From NCBI GenBank assembly GCA_031281345.1, contig JAITFN010000061.1, positions 35,345 through 99,344 on the forward strand: a DNA stretch of 64,000 nucleotides. Reading direction: 5' to 3'. Position numbers and translations under genes: made by a program. Of this stretch, positions 1-9,884 are shown in pieces (the stretch's first letter is position 1; each line of letters opens with the position of its first letter). The stretch is from Candidatus Fibrimonadaceae bacterium (GTDB lineage: Bacteria; Fibrobacterota; Fibrobacteria; Fibrobacterales; Fibrobacteraceae). The notes under the pieces are model-generated. The model was not told the origin of the DNA and made no database searches. It worked only from the letters and a program-made list of their open reading frames with translations.

Positions 1-66
1 GCGAAGATATTTTTCACCGTTGTAAACAGGCATTAACCAAGAAACGAGCGGATCATTTGGTTTCAT
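1..66 (-). CDS. Glycosyltransferase family 2, N-terminal fragment cut by window edge
   Basis: Minus strand reads MKPNDPLVSWLMPVYNGEKYLR, typical GT2 N-terminus (PVYNGEKYL); runs off window. Confidence 0.75.
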   Translation of the reverse strand, partial: MKPNDPLVSWLMPVYNGEKYLR

Positions 67-98
67 TTTATACACACACTTACTTTTATGTTCTGCAT
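63..98 (-). pseudogene. Relic of a GT2 gene 5' end (MQNIKVSVCIK*)
   Basis: ATGCAGAACATAAAAGTAAGT matches 20/21 nt of the 5' end of the relic at 9859 (ATGCAGAATATAAAAGTAAGT), then goes out of frame. Confidence 0.5.
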
Positions 99-103
99 TT
101 GAA

Positions 104-1411
104 TTAACCCAACCTATCTCCAAAATACTTCGTTAACAATTCTATTATATTTGTAGAAAATTTATGTTTGCGATAAAATTCTTTTTCCTCTTCGGAAAGA
201 GAAAGGAATATCTGCTGAAGAAACAATGGTTTTACAGCTTCAGGAGTTCTTTTATCATATATACCAAAACAAGTTCCTATATACCACTCAATATATTCTA
301 TCCCGTATTTATCAAAATAACCTGATTTATCTAAAAAATCTAAGATCAATTTATTTGTGTACAGAAAATCAAATTGATGCTTGGAGATATCAATATTTGT
401 ACTATTTAATTTACCCGTCATTGAATCACCTACTACACGATAATGACATAAAACATCTTCAACCACAGCCACTTTATTTGCTAATATTAAACCTTTCCAT
501 GAGGGTAAAATAGCTTCATAAGCTATATATTCTGGGCATAGCAACTTATTTTCTTTCAAAAAATCAGAACGCCAAAGTTTATTCCACATATCTGTAAAAT
601 GCATTACAGACATTTTTTCCTCAATAGTTATTTTTGTTTTGCTATCGGGAAAAAATTGATATTGTTTAAGAAAAATAGTTGTTCCGCTATTCAGTTTCAT
701 TTCTGCATTCCAAAAAAAAAGCGTAATATCTGCATCACTATGCTCCGCCACAGCAACACTTTTCCTGCAAGTATCAACATCAATATAATCATCAGAATCT
801 ACAAAAAGAGTATATTTACCTTTGATATATGGATATGCAAAATTTCTTGCAGAACCTAAACATCCACTTTTTTTATTTATAATTTCAATTCTTGTATCTT
901 TATTTGCATATTGTTGCAATATTTGCAATGAATTATCTGTTGAACCATCATAGACACATATAATTTGCAAATTTTCATAAGTTTGATTTATTATTGAATC
1001 TAAGCATTGCGGTAGATATAATTCAACATTATATACTGGGACAATTACTGATATCAAAGGTTCACTAGGCAATTCAGATTTAATAGAATTCCTCTTAAAT
1101 TTATCTTTGTCATAAATAAGTTCTGGTAAAAATTCAAAACCAACCTGTTCTTTTCCATACACCAAGCCCTTACTTTCTAAAAAATTTCCAATCTTTAGCA
1201 ATTCATGATACTCAGCCGATGCAATATATATATATATATCTTCATATATAATATCAGAAGGAGACATAACTGGCAATCCTATGCGAGTTCCTATTTCATC
1301 AGCTTTTGGGTCTATAAAAGCCTTTATTTGCAAATGTTGCTGTTCTAAATCTAGCCCAGTTAAAATTGCTCGCTTATCAGTACCCCAAATGTAAATATTG
1401 TGCGAATTCAT
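104..1411 (-). CDS. GT2 family glycosyltransferase with N-terminal Rossmann-like accessory module
   Basis: PLISVIVPVYNVELYLPQCLDSIINQTYENLQIICVYDGSTDNS; N-term NIYIWGTDKRAILTGLDLEQQHLQIKAFIDPKADEIGTRIGLPVMSP. Confidence 0.9.
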   Translation of the reverse strand: MNSHNIYIWGTDKRAILTGLDLEQQHLQIKAFIDPKADEIGTRIGLPVMSPSDIIYEDIYIYIASAEYHELLKIGNFLESKGLVYGKEQVGFEFLPELIYDKDKFKRNSIKSELPSEPLISVIVPVYNVELYLPQCLDSIINQTYENLQIICVYDGSTDNSLQILQQYANKDTRIEIINKKSGCLGSARNFAYPYIKGKYTLFVDSDDYIDVDTCRKSVAVAEHSDADITLFFWNAEMKLNSGTTIFLKQYQFFPDSKTKITIEEKMSVMHFTDMWNKLWRSDFLKENKLLCPEYIAYEAILPSWKGLILANKVAVVEDVLCHYRVVGDSMTGKLNSTNIDISKHQFDFLYTNKLILDFLDKSGYFDKYGIEYIEWYIGTCFGIYDKRTPEAVKPLFLQQIFLSLSEEEKEFYRKHKFSTNIIELLTKYFGDRLG

Positions 1412-2583
1412 TTTTTTGCCCTTATTAAACCTCGCCTAATATAAGGTTCTTTCAATTCTTTACCATAACTATATAAAAATAACATATATCCTTTTGAGTA
1501 TTCCGTTGCAAAACCATACTTTTCAAGTATTTCTTTCAAAGTTATTTCATCATTTTCTCTGTGATACGTGCATAAAAGAAGTTTTATATCATTTTTATTT
1601 TGCAATATGTTTTTCGCTCCCTGCAAAAACTTTCGTTCTGTACCTTCAATATCCGCTTTTACGAAATTTATTTTATGTCCATTAAAGAAATCGTCAAAAG
1701 CAACTTCATTTTCCTCCGTTACATTCGATATAAATTTATTTATTATTTCAATTTTCTCATTATACGGTTCAAATGTTTTTTGCAAAGCTTTTATCCATTT
1801 TTCTTCACATTCAAACAAGTATATCTTTGAGGCTTTTTCAGCATTTTCCAATGCCCATATACCTTCTGCAGCACCTATATCTACTATAACATCGCCTTCT
1901 TTAACTATATAATTCTCTACTTCATATCTGTGAGGAGAATCCATATCTTGTTCTATGCATAGACCTTTATAATAATTTGCGCATTTACTTTCGTTCCATT
2001 CACTTGGCATATACAATTTTTTACTTTTGTGTAAAATATAATGCATTTTACAGTCATTATCGTAAAGTACATTTGGCAATTCATATTTATGAATAAATTC
2101 ATAAGGGAATATGGAAAATAAATCTTTCTTTAAAAAATCTATAATTTCTTTTATTTCTTCAGGTTGGTTCTGACTGTCTAATTGTAAAAAATAATTTCTT
2201 ATTTTTACCCACGAAATCAGTTCTGAATATTCATAGTCCTCATTTTCTTTAAGGCAATTTTTTTGCAAAAATTCAGTTATTTTATAAGCTGCATCTTGAT
2301 TTTCAACGGAAACTATTATATATGGTTTAATGATAGCATCATTTATTAATGCTTGTTCTGGAATCAATACTGGCAGCCCAAGTCTTGTTTTTATTTTATT
2401 TGCATTGATATCTATAAAAGCTCTGATTTTGATGCCTTTTTGCTCGCAATCAAAAGCTGTGAGAACGCCATAATGCCCTGCTCCCCATATATATATATCT
2501 TTTATGGGGTTTTCACCACAAGCCTCATTAAACGCTATTTTATTGCCAAAAGCCATATTCGGAATAAATATAGTAAAAGTCAT
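1408..2583 (-). CDS. FkbM-type methyltransferase with N-terminal accessory module
   Basis: VDIGAAEGIWALENAEKASKIYLFECEEKW and FVKADIEGTERKFLQGA; N-term DIYIWGAGHYGVLTAF. Confidence 0.85.
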   Translation of the reverse strand: MTFTIFIPNMAFGNKIAFNEACGENPIKDIYIWGAGHYGVLTAFDCEQKGIKIRAFIDINANKIKTRLGLPVLIPEQALINDAIIKPYIIVSVENQDAAYKITEFLQKNCLKENEDYEYSELISWVKIRNYFLQLDSQNQPEEIKEIIDFLKKDLFSIFPYEFIHKYELPNVLYDNDCKMHYILHKSKKLYMPSEWNESKCANYYKGLCIEQDMDSPHRYEVENYIVKEGDVIVDIGAAEGIWALENAEKASKIYLFECEEKWIKALQKTFEPYNEKIEIINKFISNVTEENEVAFDDFFNGHKINFVKADIEGTERKFLQGAKNILQNKNDIKLLLCTYHRENDEITLKEILEKYGFATEYSKGYMLFLYSYGKELKEPYIRRGLIRAKK

Positions 2584-2602
2584 TGTTATTCAATAAAATG
2601 CG

Positions 2603-3694
2603 CTATATATATTTATCCAACACCCTCTTTGTAGCTTCCAAATATTTCAAACCCCATTTCAAATCCGGTTCTAAATGATTACCTTCTGCCCATTCATTCA
2701 TTGCATTTAGAAATACAAAATTTTCTTCTTTTGAATAAGGTTCAAATTTTTCACATACATGAGCAAGCCATTTTTCATATAGATCAGGGGTAGAATCGTG
2801 TACAATAAAAGCATCTTTTGCTTTCCTTGGGCTATTATCCCAACCAGGGCAAACTCCTGGATATTTTCTGAACGGTCTTGGTATTGGATATGTTTCCAAT
2901 GCTCTTTTAACAATATCATCATATAAACTTATTCTATCTTTTGAGGATTTCAAAACTCTAGATACAGTATCATTAGAGAATATATACGGCAAAAAATCCC
3001 AAACTCCTTCAAATCCGTATAATGTTGGATCCTCATAGAAACCATGTCCCGTTGTAGCTAAAAAATAAAGCCCGTTTTTAAAACCATTTTTCTTAGCTTC
3101 CGTATTCCATAAACTAATCATATCTCTAACATTTGGGATATGAGTTGCTCTATATACTATAAAAAGCGGTTTCTCATTTACTTTAATATATCTTTTATCT
3201 TTAAAAATATTTAATAAAAATCTAATATGATTCAAATGATCTTTTTTACTATACTTTTGTTCCTGCATAATATCATTATTCAAACCATTCCAATTTCTAC
3301 CCCACGGTTCATTCACCCAACATAAACAGAAAGGAAAATTTGGTTTACCGCTTACTACAATTTCATTTACAGGTCTTTCTAGTAACTGCTTGCCGTAAAA
3401 CCAATAATGGTAATAACAAAAGCCGTAAATGCCATATTTTTTTGCCAATTCAGCTTGAGCAATTCTTGACTCTTCCAGTCTCAAATCATAGAAGCCCAAA
3501 TCTGCTGGAATATGTGGCTGGTAATGCTCTTTAAAACGAGGCTTTGCCTTTGCGACATTTGTCCATTCTGTAAAACCTTTACCCCACCATTCATCATTTT
3601 CTGGAATAGGATGAAATTGTGGAAGAACAACGGCTAATGCGCGAAGATGTTTGGAACTATATTCTTTCTGCATAGTATTTAATGTGGCCTCCAA
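2603..3694 (-). CDS. WbsX-like / glycoside hydrolase family 99-like protein
   Basis: AVVLPQFHPIPENDEWWGKGFTEWTNVAKAKPRFKEHYQPHIPADLGFYDLR; FLNAMNEWAEGNHLEPD. Confidence 0.9.
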   Translation of the reverse strand: MEATLNTMQKEYSSKHLRALAVVLPQFHPIPENDEWWGKGFTEWTNVAKAKPRFKEHYQPHIPADLGFYDLRLEESRIAQAELAKKYGIYGFCYYHYWFYGKQLLERPVNEIVVSGKPNFPFCLCWVNEPWGRNWNGLNNDIMQEQKYSKKDHLNHIRFLLNIFKDKRYIKVNEKPLFIVYRATHIPNVRDMISLWNTEAKKNGFKNGLYFLATTGHGFYEDPTLYGFEGVWDFLPYIFSNDTVSRVLKSSKDRISLYDDIVKRALETYPIPRPFRKYPGVCPGWDNSPRKAKDAFIVHDSTPDLYEKWLAHVCEKFEPYSKEENFVFLNAMNEWAEGNHLEPDLKWGLKYLEATKRVLDKYI

Positions 3695-4929
3695 AAATCT
3701 TGTCCCTCTTTAAGCCCCGCTTGATTGCAAATTTTTGCAATTTCAGAGCTGTATTTTCTGCTACTAATTATAATAAAATAATTTTTGTTTTTTTGTTTTA
3801 AAATTTTAATAGGGGAAATCGCTCCCTTTTTCTTATTTGAATCTAAAAATCCTGTTATATTCCAGTTGTTATATTCACACTGCCGAACCACTCTCTCTGA
3901 ATCTTCTCCTTTTCCCCAAACATAAATATACTTTTTTCGGTTATTTATAGTTATTTTAGGGTAAAAAATAGATGAAAAGTGTTCCTGTAATAATGTTAAT
4001 AATTTTGTTTTATTTTTGTTATTTAAATAGTTTAAATAATTTAAACATTCTTGTGCATATTTCTCGGCAAAAAAACTCTTGTATTTACACTTATTGTACA
4101 TTTCAATTGCCTTTTCATAAACGAATTTTTCATTTTTTTTACCCTTACTTCTATAAAAATAACTTAAGAATCCAAAAAAATGGTTCCTATATGTTATAAT
4201 ATAATTTTCTTTACTTATTTTTTTTTCATCTAAATAATCATATATATATGAATGAACTTTGAAAATAGAGCTTATTTTTTTATAATTTAATATTTTAGAA
4301 TCTCCAGAGTTCACCCTTCTTATGTAATGATAAAAAACATCATCAACCGTTATTATTTTATTGGCATTTACAACTGCTTTTATAAGAAAAATAAGATCCG
4401 CTCCCAAAATGGTATTTTCTTGCAATTGTATGTTGTTATATCGTAAAAAAGAAGCTTTATAAATTGCACTCCACCAATTAAAAAGAAAATGAAATCTATT
4501 TTCTCTAATTTTAGAGTTTAATGTAGGTATTATTTCCACACCGCTATTTTTTTCTTTCACATTTCCCTTTACAACATCAATGCTACAATTTCTGGTACAT
4601 TCATACAATTTTTCATAAAAATTCAAATCAACATAATCATCTTGGTCAACAAATGCTATGTATTCGCCTTTTGCAATTTTTAACCCATTGTTCCTAGCAA
4701 TGCTTTCTCCTCCATTTTTCTTCAAATTCTTAATTACAATTCTTTTATCTTTTTTTGCATATTGCTGTAAAATAGCAAGAGAATTATCTGTACTATAATC
4801 ATTTACGCAAATAATTTGTATTTCTCTCAGACTTTGATTAACCAAACTTTGCAAGCATCTATTTAGCCATTTTTCACCATTGTAAACAGGAACTATAACG
4901 GAAACTTTAATGTTTTTTTTCTGAGTCAT
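3679..4929 (-). CDS. GT2 family glycosyltransferase with C-terminal accessory module
   Basis: KVSVIVPVYNGEKWLNRCLQSLVNQSLREIQIICVNDYSTDNS; C-term KKYIYVWGKGEDSERVVRQCEYNNWNITGFLDSNKKKGAISPIKIL. Confidence 0.9.
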   Translation of the reverse strand: MTQKKNIKVSVIVPVYNGEKWLNRCLQSLVNQSLREIQIICVNDYSTDNSLAILQQYAKKDKRIVIKNLKKNGGESIARNNGLKIAKGEYIAFVDQDDYVDLNFYEKLYECTRNCSIDVVKGNVKEKNSGVEIIPTLNSKIRENRFHFLFNWWSAIYKASFLRYNNIQLQENTILGADLIFLIKAVVNANKIITVDDVFYHYIRRVNSGDSKILNYKKISSIFKVHSYIYDYLDEKKISKENYIITYRNHFFGFLSYFYRSKGKKNEKFVYEKAIEMYNKCKYKSFFAEKYAQECLNYLNYLNNKNKTKLLTLLQEHFSSIFYPKITINNRKKYIYVWGKGEDSERVVRQCEYNNWNITGFLDSNKKKGAISPIKILKQKNKNYFIIISSRKYSSEIAKICNQAGLKEGQDFWRPH

Positions 4930-4935
4930 ATATCC

Positions 4936-5919
4936 TCATCCACCATACCCCTTCGGATGATTTTTATGCCATTGCCATGCATCGGCCATAATTTCTTTAA
5001 GCCCACGCACTGCGTTCCATCCTAGTTTTTCTTTTGCGAGCGAGGTATCGGCAACCAAAATCGGTGGGTCTCCGGCTCTTCTCGGAGCCACCGTATAATT
5101 CACAACCATACCACTTGCCTGTTCCGCTGCTTTGATTATTTCAAATACAGATGCACCATATTCTGTTCCCAAGTTCACAGACATACTACTACCGCCATCC
5201 AGCAAAAATTTCAAGGCTTTCACATGCGCATCTGCCAAATCGCAAACATGAATATAATCGCGAATGCAGCTTCCGTCACGAGTTTGGTAATCATTGCCAA
5301 ATACGGACAAAGTTTCGTTTTTAAGGATTGCACGATAAACAAGAGGAATTAAATGAGTTTCCAATTTATGATCTTCGCCTATGCTGCCATCTGACATTGC
5401 TCCTGCAGCGTTGAAATAGCGAGGGCAAACATATTTTATATTATGCGCAGCATCGCACCATTTTAACATTCTTTCAACAGCTAATTTTGTTTCGCCATAA
5501 GGATTGCAAGGTTCTGCTAAAAATGATTCATTTATAGGGACGTTTTTTACATCGCCATAAACTGCGCAAGTGGAAGAAAACACTATGTTTTTTACCTCAG
5601 TATTAACCATTGTCGTCAAAAGGTTGTGAGTTCCTATAACATTGTTGCGATAATAAGCCAAAGGGTCTTTCATGCTCACACCCACAAGCGCAAACGCAGC
5701 AAAATGAACCACGCCGTCAATTTTGCGGCTTTTAAACACTTGCGTGAGTTTTTCAAAATCCAATAAATCGCCTTCAATAAGCTCAAAATCTTTGACCGCT
5801 TCTCTATGTCCTTCGGAAAGGTTATCGTAAACTACGCAGTTGAATCCAGCATCTGCCAATGCTCTGACTGTATGAGAACCTATGTAACCGGCACCACCGG
5901 GAATAAGGACTGTTTTCAT
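4936..5919 (-). CDS. galE: UDP-glucose 4-epimerase
   Basis: GGAGYIGSHTVRAL, YxxxK (YGETK), classic GalE architecture. Confidence 0.93.
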   Translation of the reverse strand: MKTVLIPGGAGYIGSHTVRALADAGFNCVVYDNLSEGHREAVKDFELIEGDLLDFEKLTQVFKSRKIDGVVHFAAFALVGVSMKDPLAYYRNNVIGTHNLLTTMVNTEVKNIVFSSTCAVYGDVKNVPINESFLAEPCNPYGETKLAVERMLKWCDAAHNIKYVCPRYFNAAGAMSDGSIGEDHKLETHLIPLVYRAILKNETLSVFGNDYQTRDGSCIRDYIHVCDLADAHVKALKFLLDGGSSMSVNLGTEYGASVFEIIKAAEQASGMVVNYTVAPRRAGDPPILVADTSLAKEKLGWNAVRGLKEIMADAWQWHKNHPKGYGG

Positions 5920-5968
5920 TTATAAAACCTATAAGATAAAAATTAGAAAATTTCTATTATTATCCCTA

Positions 5969-6103
5969 ATGCCTCAAAAATACTTCAACATAGTTGGTCC
6001 CTGCCACCCAAGCGAGCATTATATGCCTGCATTTCGTTATCTATGCTTCAAGGCAAAACAGAAAAGACTACCCTCTTATTGGAGATTGTGGTTTATCCAT
6101 TAA
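5969..6103 (+). pseudogene. N-terminal stub of an AAA-ATPase/PD-(D/E)XK-type gene (KYFNIVGPCHPSEHYM...)
   Basis: 44-aa plus-strand ORF opposite to operon; resembles the KYFNTAGPxxPExHYxLPP opening of this common gut-bacterial ATPase family, then degenerate. Confidence 0.45.
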
Positions 6104-7232
6104 ACTCTGGTATAAGTTTTATTGACTCCATAATAATTGCTTTTTGCTCTTCATTAAAAACATAGTTCCATTTATTATGTAAACTAAGAACTTCATCAAA
6201 ACAAAAAGAATAAGGATTTATTTCCAAAACTTCTTGTGGGATTTTTTTCTTGAGTAACCAAACAGCACTGTTTATTCGCGTTGATCCTATGTATTCAAAA
6301 TATTCAGCTAAATATCCCATTGTAACTTTTATATATGGTAAACAAGGGTGAATATAATCCTGATGTATAAGTAAAGAGCAACCTGGTATCATTCTAGAAT
6401 ACAGTTTTTGCATTGAAAAATTTAATTCAGGTGACTTGCATACATCTAAAAACATTATTTCAATATCATCAGGATATTCCTGCTCTATAATATTGCCAAT
6501 AAACAATTTAATTCTTTCGACACCATCTAAGTGTGCAATATTTTCTCTTACCAAATCACTAAAATCTTTACCGTCGTAGTTAATGGTCTCGCTATATTGC
6601 CGCTTTACAAAATCTACAATACATCGAGGATAAGATGTATTATATTGATTATCATATTTTGCAAGCTCATAAGCATAGATGTATTTATCAATTTTATCTA
6701 TATTTGGATTTTTTAAAAGACCGCTTATAAATGATTCCGTACAGCCACCTGAACAAATTCCAGCATCAAAAATATGCCCTACACCAATAAAATAATATCT
6801 TGCCAGCAGATAATTCAATGTTATTTCTTCAGGGCGTAACATACTTAGATTTTTCTGTTTAATAATACTATATGCACGATTATTGGCAAAAGCCACCAGT
6901 TTTTTCGCCTTTTGAAGATTATCATCAGTATCTATATCTATGTCTTGCAATATAGCATCACTCCAAACCGTATATTTGTTAATTCCTGCTTTTTTTAAAA
7001 TATCAATCACTTCATTTGAGTCAAGAACACATATCACAACATCATAATCGTTTTGAATAACTGCAAATTTCTCGAATGTTAAGACAGGTTTTCCGCAGTA
7101 CGTTGTTCCACCTTTGAAAGTATCCGCAAAGCAATAAATGGAATTTTGATGCTTTTCAGTATAATACTCAAACATCATTTTACCTACGCCTCCTGCACCA
7201 TAGAGAATTTTTTGTTTTGAATTGTTTATCAT
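6093..7232 (-). CDS. Methyltransferase-like protein with N-terminal accessory module
   Basis: N-term KQKILYGAGGVGKMMFEYYTEKHQNSIYCFADTFKGGTTYCGKPVLTFEKF; C-term IFDAGICSGGCTESFISGL...IEIMFLDVCKSPELNFSM. Confidence 0.6.
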   Translation of the reverse strand: MINNSKQKILYGAGGVGKMMFEYYTEKHQNSIYCFADTFKGGTTYCGKPVLTFEKFAVIQNDYDVVICVLDSNEVIDILKKAGINKYTVWSDAILQDIDIDTDDNLQKAKKLVAFANNRAYSIIKQKNLSMLRPEEITLNYLLARYYFIGVGHIFDAGICSGGCTESFISGLLKNPNIDKIDKYIYAYELAKYDNQYNTSYPRCIVDFVKRQYSETINYDGKDFSDLVRENIAHLDGVERIKLFIGNIIEQEYPDDIEIMFLDVCKSPELNFSMQKLYSRMIPGCSLLIHQDYIHPCLPYIKVTMGYLAEYFEYIGSTRINSAVWLLKKKIPQEVLEINPYSFCFDEVLSLHNKWNYVFNEEQKAIIMESIKLIPEFNG

Positions 7233-7237
7233 TATTT

Positions 7238-8389
7238 TTACTCCTCAAACCAATAGGTATGTAATTTTAATGAATTTGAAAATTCTTCCATAATAAGATC
7301 ATATGTAAACTTTGCTTTGACCGTACATATAATTGCAATTTTAGCATCAAGTTCCTTACGTGGTTTCACAATTGATACACCACAAATATCGCCGCCATAT
7401 ACTTTGTTATCCCATATTTCTAATGGTGAATCAAAACCTATGCTTTTTATCATCTCAATATAATTCTCAGCATTTTTTTGACCGAAAAGAATGTATTTGC
7501 CTTCATATTGCTGCAACACATTAGGCAAATCAATAGTATGTTTCAACTTTTTAGCTTTTAGATAGTAATTTGCTTTAATCGCATAGTCAAATAATTCTAA
7601 TTTCGTTTTATCATAATATTTTTCAACAATATTGCGAATGCTATTCATAACATAGTCTTCTGGAGTAAAACACCAAGGTATCGCTAGTGAATAAAAAACT
7701 CCGTCAATATATTTACGTGTATCAGAAGTTACTTGAAACGCTCCTATATTTGGTAATATCCATTGAGAAATATATTCTTTGTTATTTGAAGAGATAGTAA
7801 TTTTTTCACCCGTAACTGAACTGAATAAAAATTTAGTAGCAAGAAAAATATTAGGAAAATTTGATAAATCCTTAAAATTAGTATTTACATACAAGGACAA
7901 ATCGTGCAATACAACAACTGTTCCATCTTCTAAAAAAGGCAATACGGATAAAAAATTCAAGGTTTCAACAGGATGTATGTGCGCTGTATCAATAATCACA
8001 AAATCAAACTTTTTATTGAAACTTTTAATCACTTCTGATGGATCTTTACCGGCAACCAAAGTCCATTGCGGATTATTTGCGTTTTCTAACAAGGCTGCAA
8101 AACCAATGGGTTTATCGTATCTAAGTGTTCTTTCTGCATAATCTATGGAAGTCAAGGTAGTTTCTTTTATATCCTTTATGGCTTGCAATATAAGCATTGA
8201 CCCCCCACCCTCCGCCACGCCTACCTCCAATATATTTTTTGGCTTGAAATGGCGAATTAACCCAAAAAGAAATCGTCTTTCTTCTGTACTCATTTGCATA
8301 AATTTATAAGTTTCTGGTGGTATGGCATTGAACATTTCGAAATCAATGTTTTCTGAAAAATCTGGCAACTCACTCAGTAGTTTATACAT
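7238..8389 (-). CDS. Class I SAM-dependent methyltransferase with C-terminal accessory-like module
   Basis: KNILEVGVAEGGGSMLILQAIKD...DFVIIDTAHIHPVETLNFLSVLPFLEDGTVVVLHDLS; start placed at MYKLLSEL, overlapping upstream stop. Confidence 0.75.
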   Translation of the reverse strand: MYKLLSELPDFSENIDFEMFNAIPPETYKFMQMSTEERRFLFGLIRHFKPKNILEVGVAEGGGSMLILQAIKDIKETTLTSIDYAERTLRYDKPIGFAALLENANNPQWTLVAGKDPSEVIKSFNKKFDFVIIDTAHIHPVETLNFLSVLPFLEDGTVVVLHDLSLYVNTNFKDLSNFPNIFLATKFLFSSVTGEKITISSNNKEYISQWILPNIGAFQVTSDTRKYIDGVFYSLAIPWCFTPEDYVMNSIRNIVEKYYDKTKLELFDYAIKANYYLKAKKLKHTIDLPNVLQQYEGKYILFGQKNAENYIEMIKSIGFDSPLEIWDNKVYGGDICGVSIVKPRKELDAKIAIICTVKAKFTYDLIMEEFSNSLKLHTYWFEE

Positions 8390-9704
8390 AGTTTTTCTCC
8401 GACAATAAAAGCCTATTCTCCCATTTATACACTTCCGCATAAGCATGTACAAATCCATTTTCATCATAACCGTATTCTATGAGTATTTTTTTCACAATAT
8501 CATACGCCCGTTTAGTTTCCATGCAAAGCACAACAAAATACTCTTCCATTTTTCCTCGCAACATCTCTGCCGGTTGAACCGTATATTCAAACACTTCTTT
8601 GCCATAATTGGCAGTCAAACCATCTACTACTATATCAGGATATACCTCACTTGATGCAAATATTGTCATTATAGAGGAAATATGCAGCCCTGCTCCCCAG
8701 AATGCAAGTTTGCGATTGCCAATAACCTGCTTAATATATCCAGCAGAATCAGCAAAAATATCCCGCCAGAATAGTTGTATGTATATGTTTGTTGGAAGCA
8801 GAGCTTCTGTTTTGGTAATTTTCTTTCGGCGTTCATATTCAGTTATGAGTTTTTTATCCAATTGGTCGTAAAATGGCGTTAATGCTTTGTATTTGTAGTA
8901 TAAACGCCAATGCTTGGAAATCATAAAAGTAGCATTCAAATGCCACGGTTTTTTTTGACCGATAAAGTGAATAATAACAGGATAATTATAAAAATCTACC
9001 CATTTTTTGAGACTTTTGCAATTTTTAGGGTAAAAAAAATGTCCCATATCTTCTAAATTAAATTTGGCGGATAAAAATTTCGCATATTTTTCTCCTTTTA
9101 TTAAATAGTTAATAACTTCTTGGTCGGCATACCAAGGTTCATTATTTTCAACATACTTGTTGAAAACAACGCTGATAATTTTAGGTAAATTATCAAGCGT
9201 ATATAATTCAGAAAATTTTTTCAAGTCCAACAATAATACACCTGCATTAAAATAATACCAATCATATTCTAAATCAAGAATTTTAGAACGCTTATATGAA
9301 TTGGTTACATCTGAAACCACTCCAGCAATTTTTCCTTCTAAATCTTCATTCCATAATTCTGCAATTTCACCATTTATAATCGTATCGCCATCAATATATA
9401 TTATCCTCTCTAGTTCAGGCAATATCGCTGGAAGGAAAAAACGATAATATGTTTCAACTGTTAAATGCTCAGGAATAGTAAGTGCTTTATCATCATATTC
9501 AAATCCATAATAATTCCACTTCCCATGTGGAAAACGTTCTGATAATGACGATAATTTTGCTTTATTTTCATCGGATAATCTATTAGAAATCACGTGAAAA
9601 TGTATTTCTGATTTAGTATTTGCTAGCATAGATGCCATAGACACGCAAGTAGGCTCTGCGTATCCATCGTCAAGGCAATATGCTATATGTATAGTACTAT
9701 TCAT
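8382..9704 (-). CDS. GT8 family glycosyltransferase with C-terminal accessory module
   Basis: IHIAYCLDDGYAEPTCVSMASML; IIYIDGDTIINGEIAELW; FNAGVLLLDLKKF. Confidence 0.9.
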   Translation of the reverse strand: MNSTIHIAYCLDDGYAEPTCVSMASMLANTKSEIHFHVISNRLSDENKAKLSSLSERFPHGKWNYYGFEYDDKALTIPEHLTVETYYRFFLPAILPELERIIYIDGDTIINGEIAELWNEDLEGKIAGVVSDVTNSYKRSKILDLEYDWYYFNAGVLLLDLKKFSELYTLDNLPKIISVVFNKYVENNEPWYADQEVINYLIKGEKYAKFLSAKFNLEDMGHFFYPKNCKSLKKWVDFYNYPVIIHFIGQKKPWHLNATFMISKHWRLYYKYKALTPFYDQLDKKLITEYERRKKITKTEALLPTNIYIQLFWRDIFADSAGYIKQVIGNRKLAFWGAGLHISSIMTIFASSEVYPDIVVDGLTANYGKEVFEYTVQPAEMLRGKMEEYFVVLCMETKRAYDIVKKILIEYGYDENGFVHAYAEVYKWENRLLLSEKNYV

Positions 9705-9859
9705 AATTCAAACAACTTTATTAAATTAACAACTTCAATATTATGGCACTCTTCTGACAATTTTTTACGTATATCTTCAAAAAATCCTTTGACAGACACA
9801 AGAATAATATCTGCTACGTTGTAAACAGGAACTATGATACTTACTTTTATATTCTGCAT
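9701..9859 (-). pseudogene. Collapsed GT2 gene: GT2 N-terminus joined to tail of accessory module
   Basis: 52-aa ORF MQNIKVSIIVPVYN|VADIILVSVKGFFEDIRKKLSEECHNIEVVNLIKLFEL, stop overlaps GT8 start (ATGA). Confidence 0.65.
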
Positions 9860-9884
9860 TTTGCTTTAAATATAGAAAATTATT

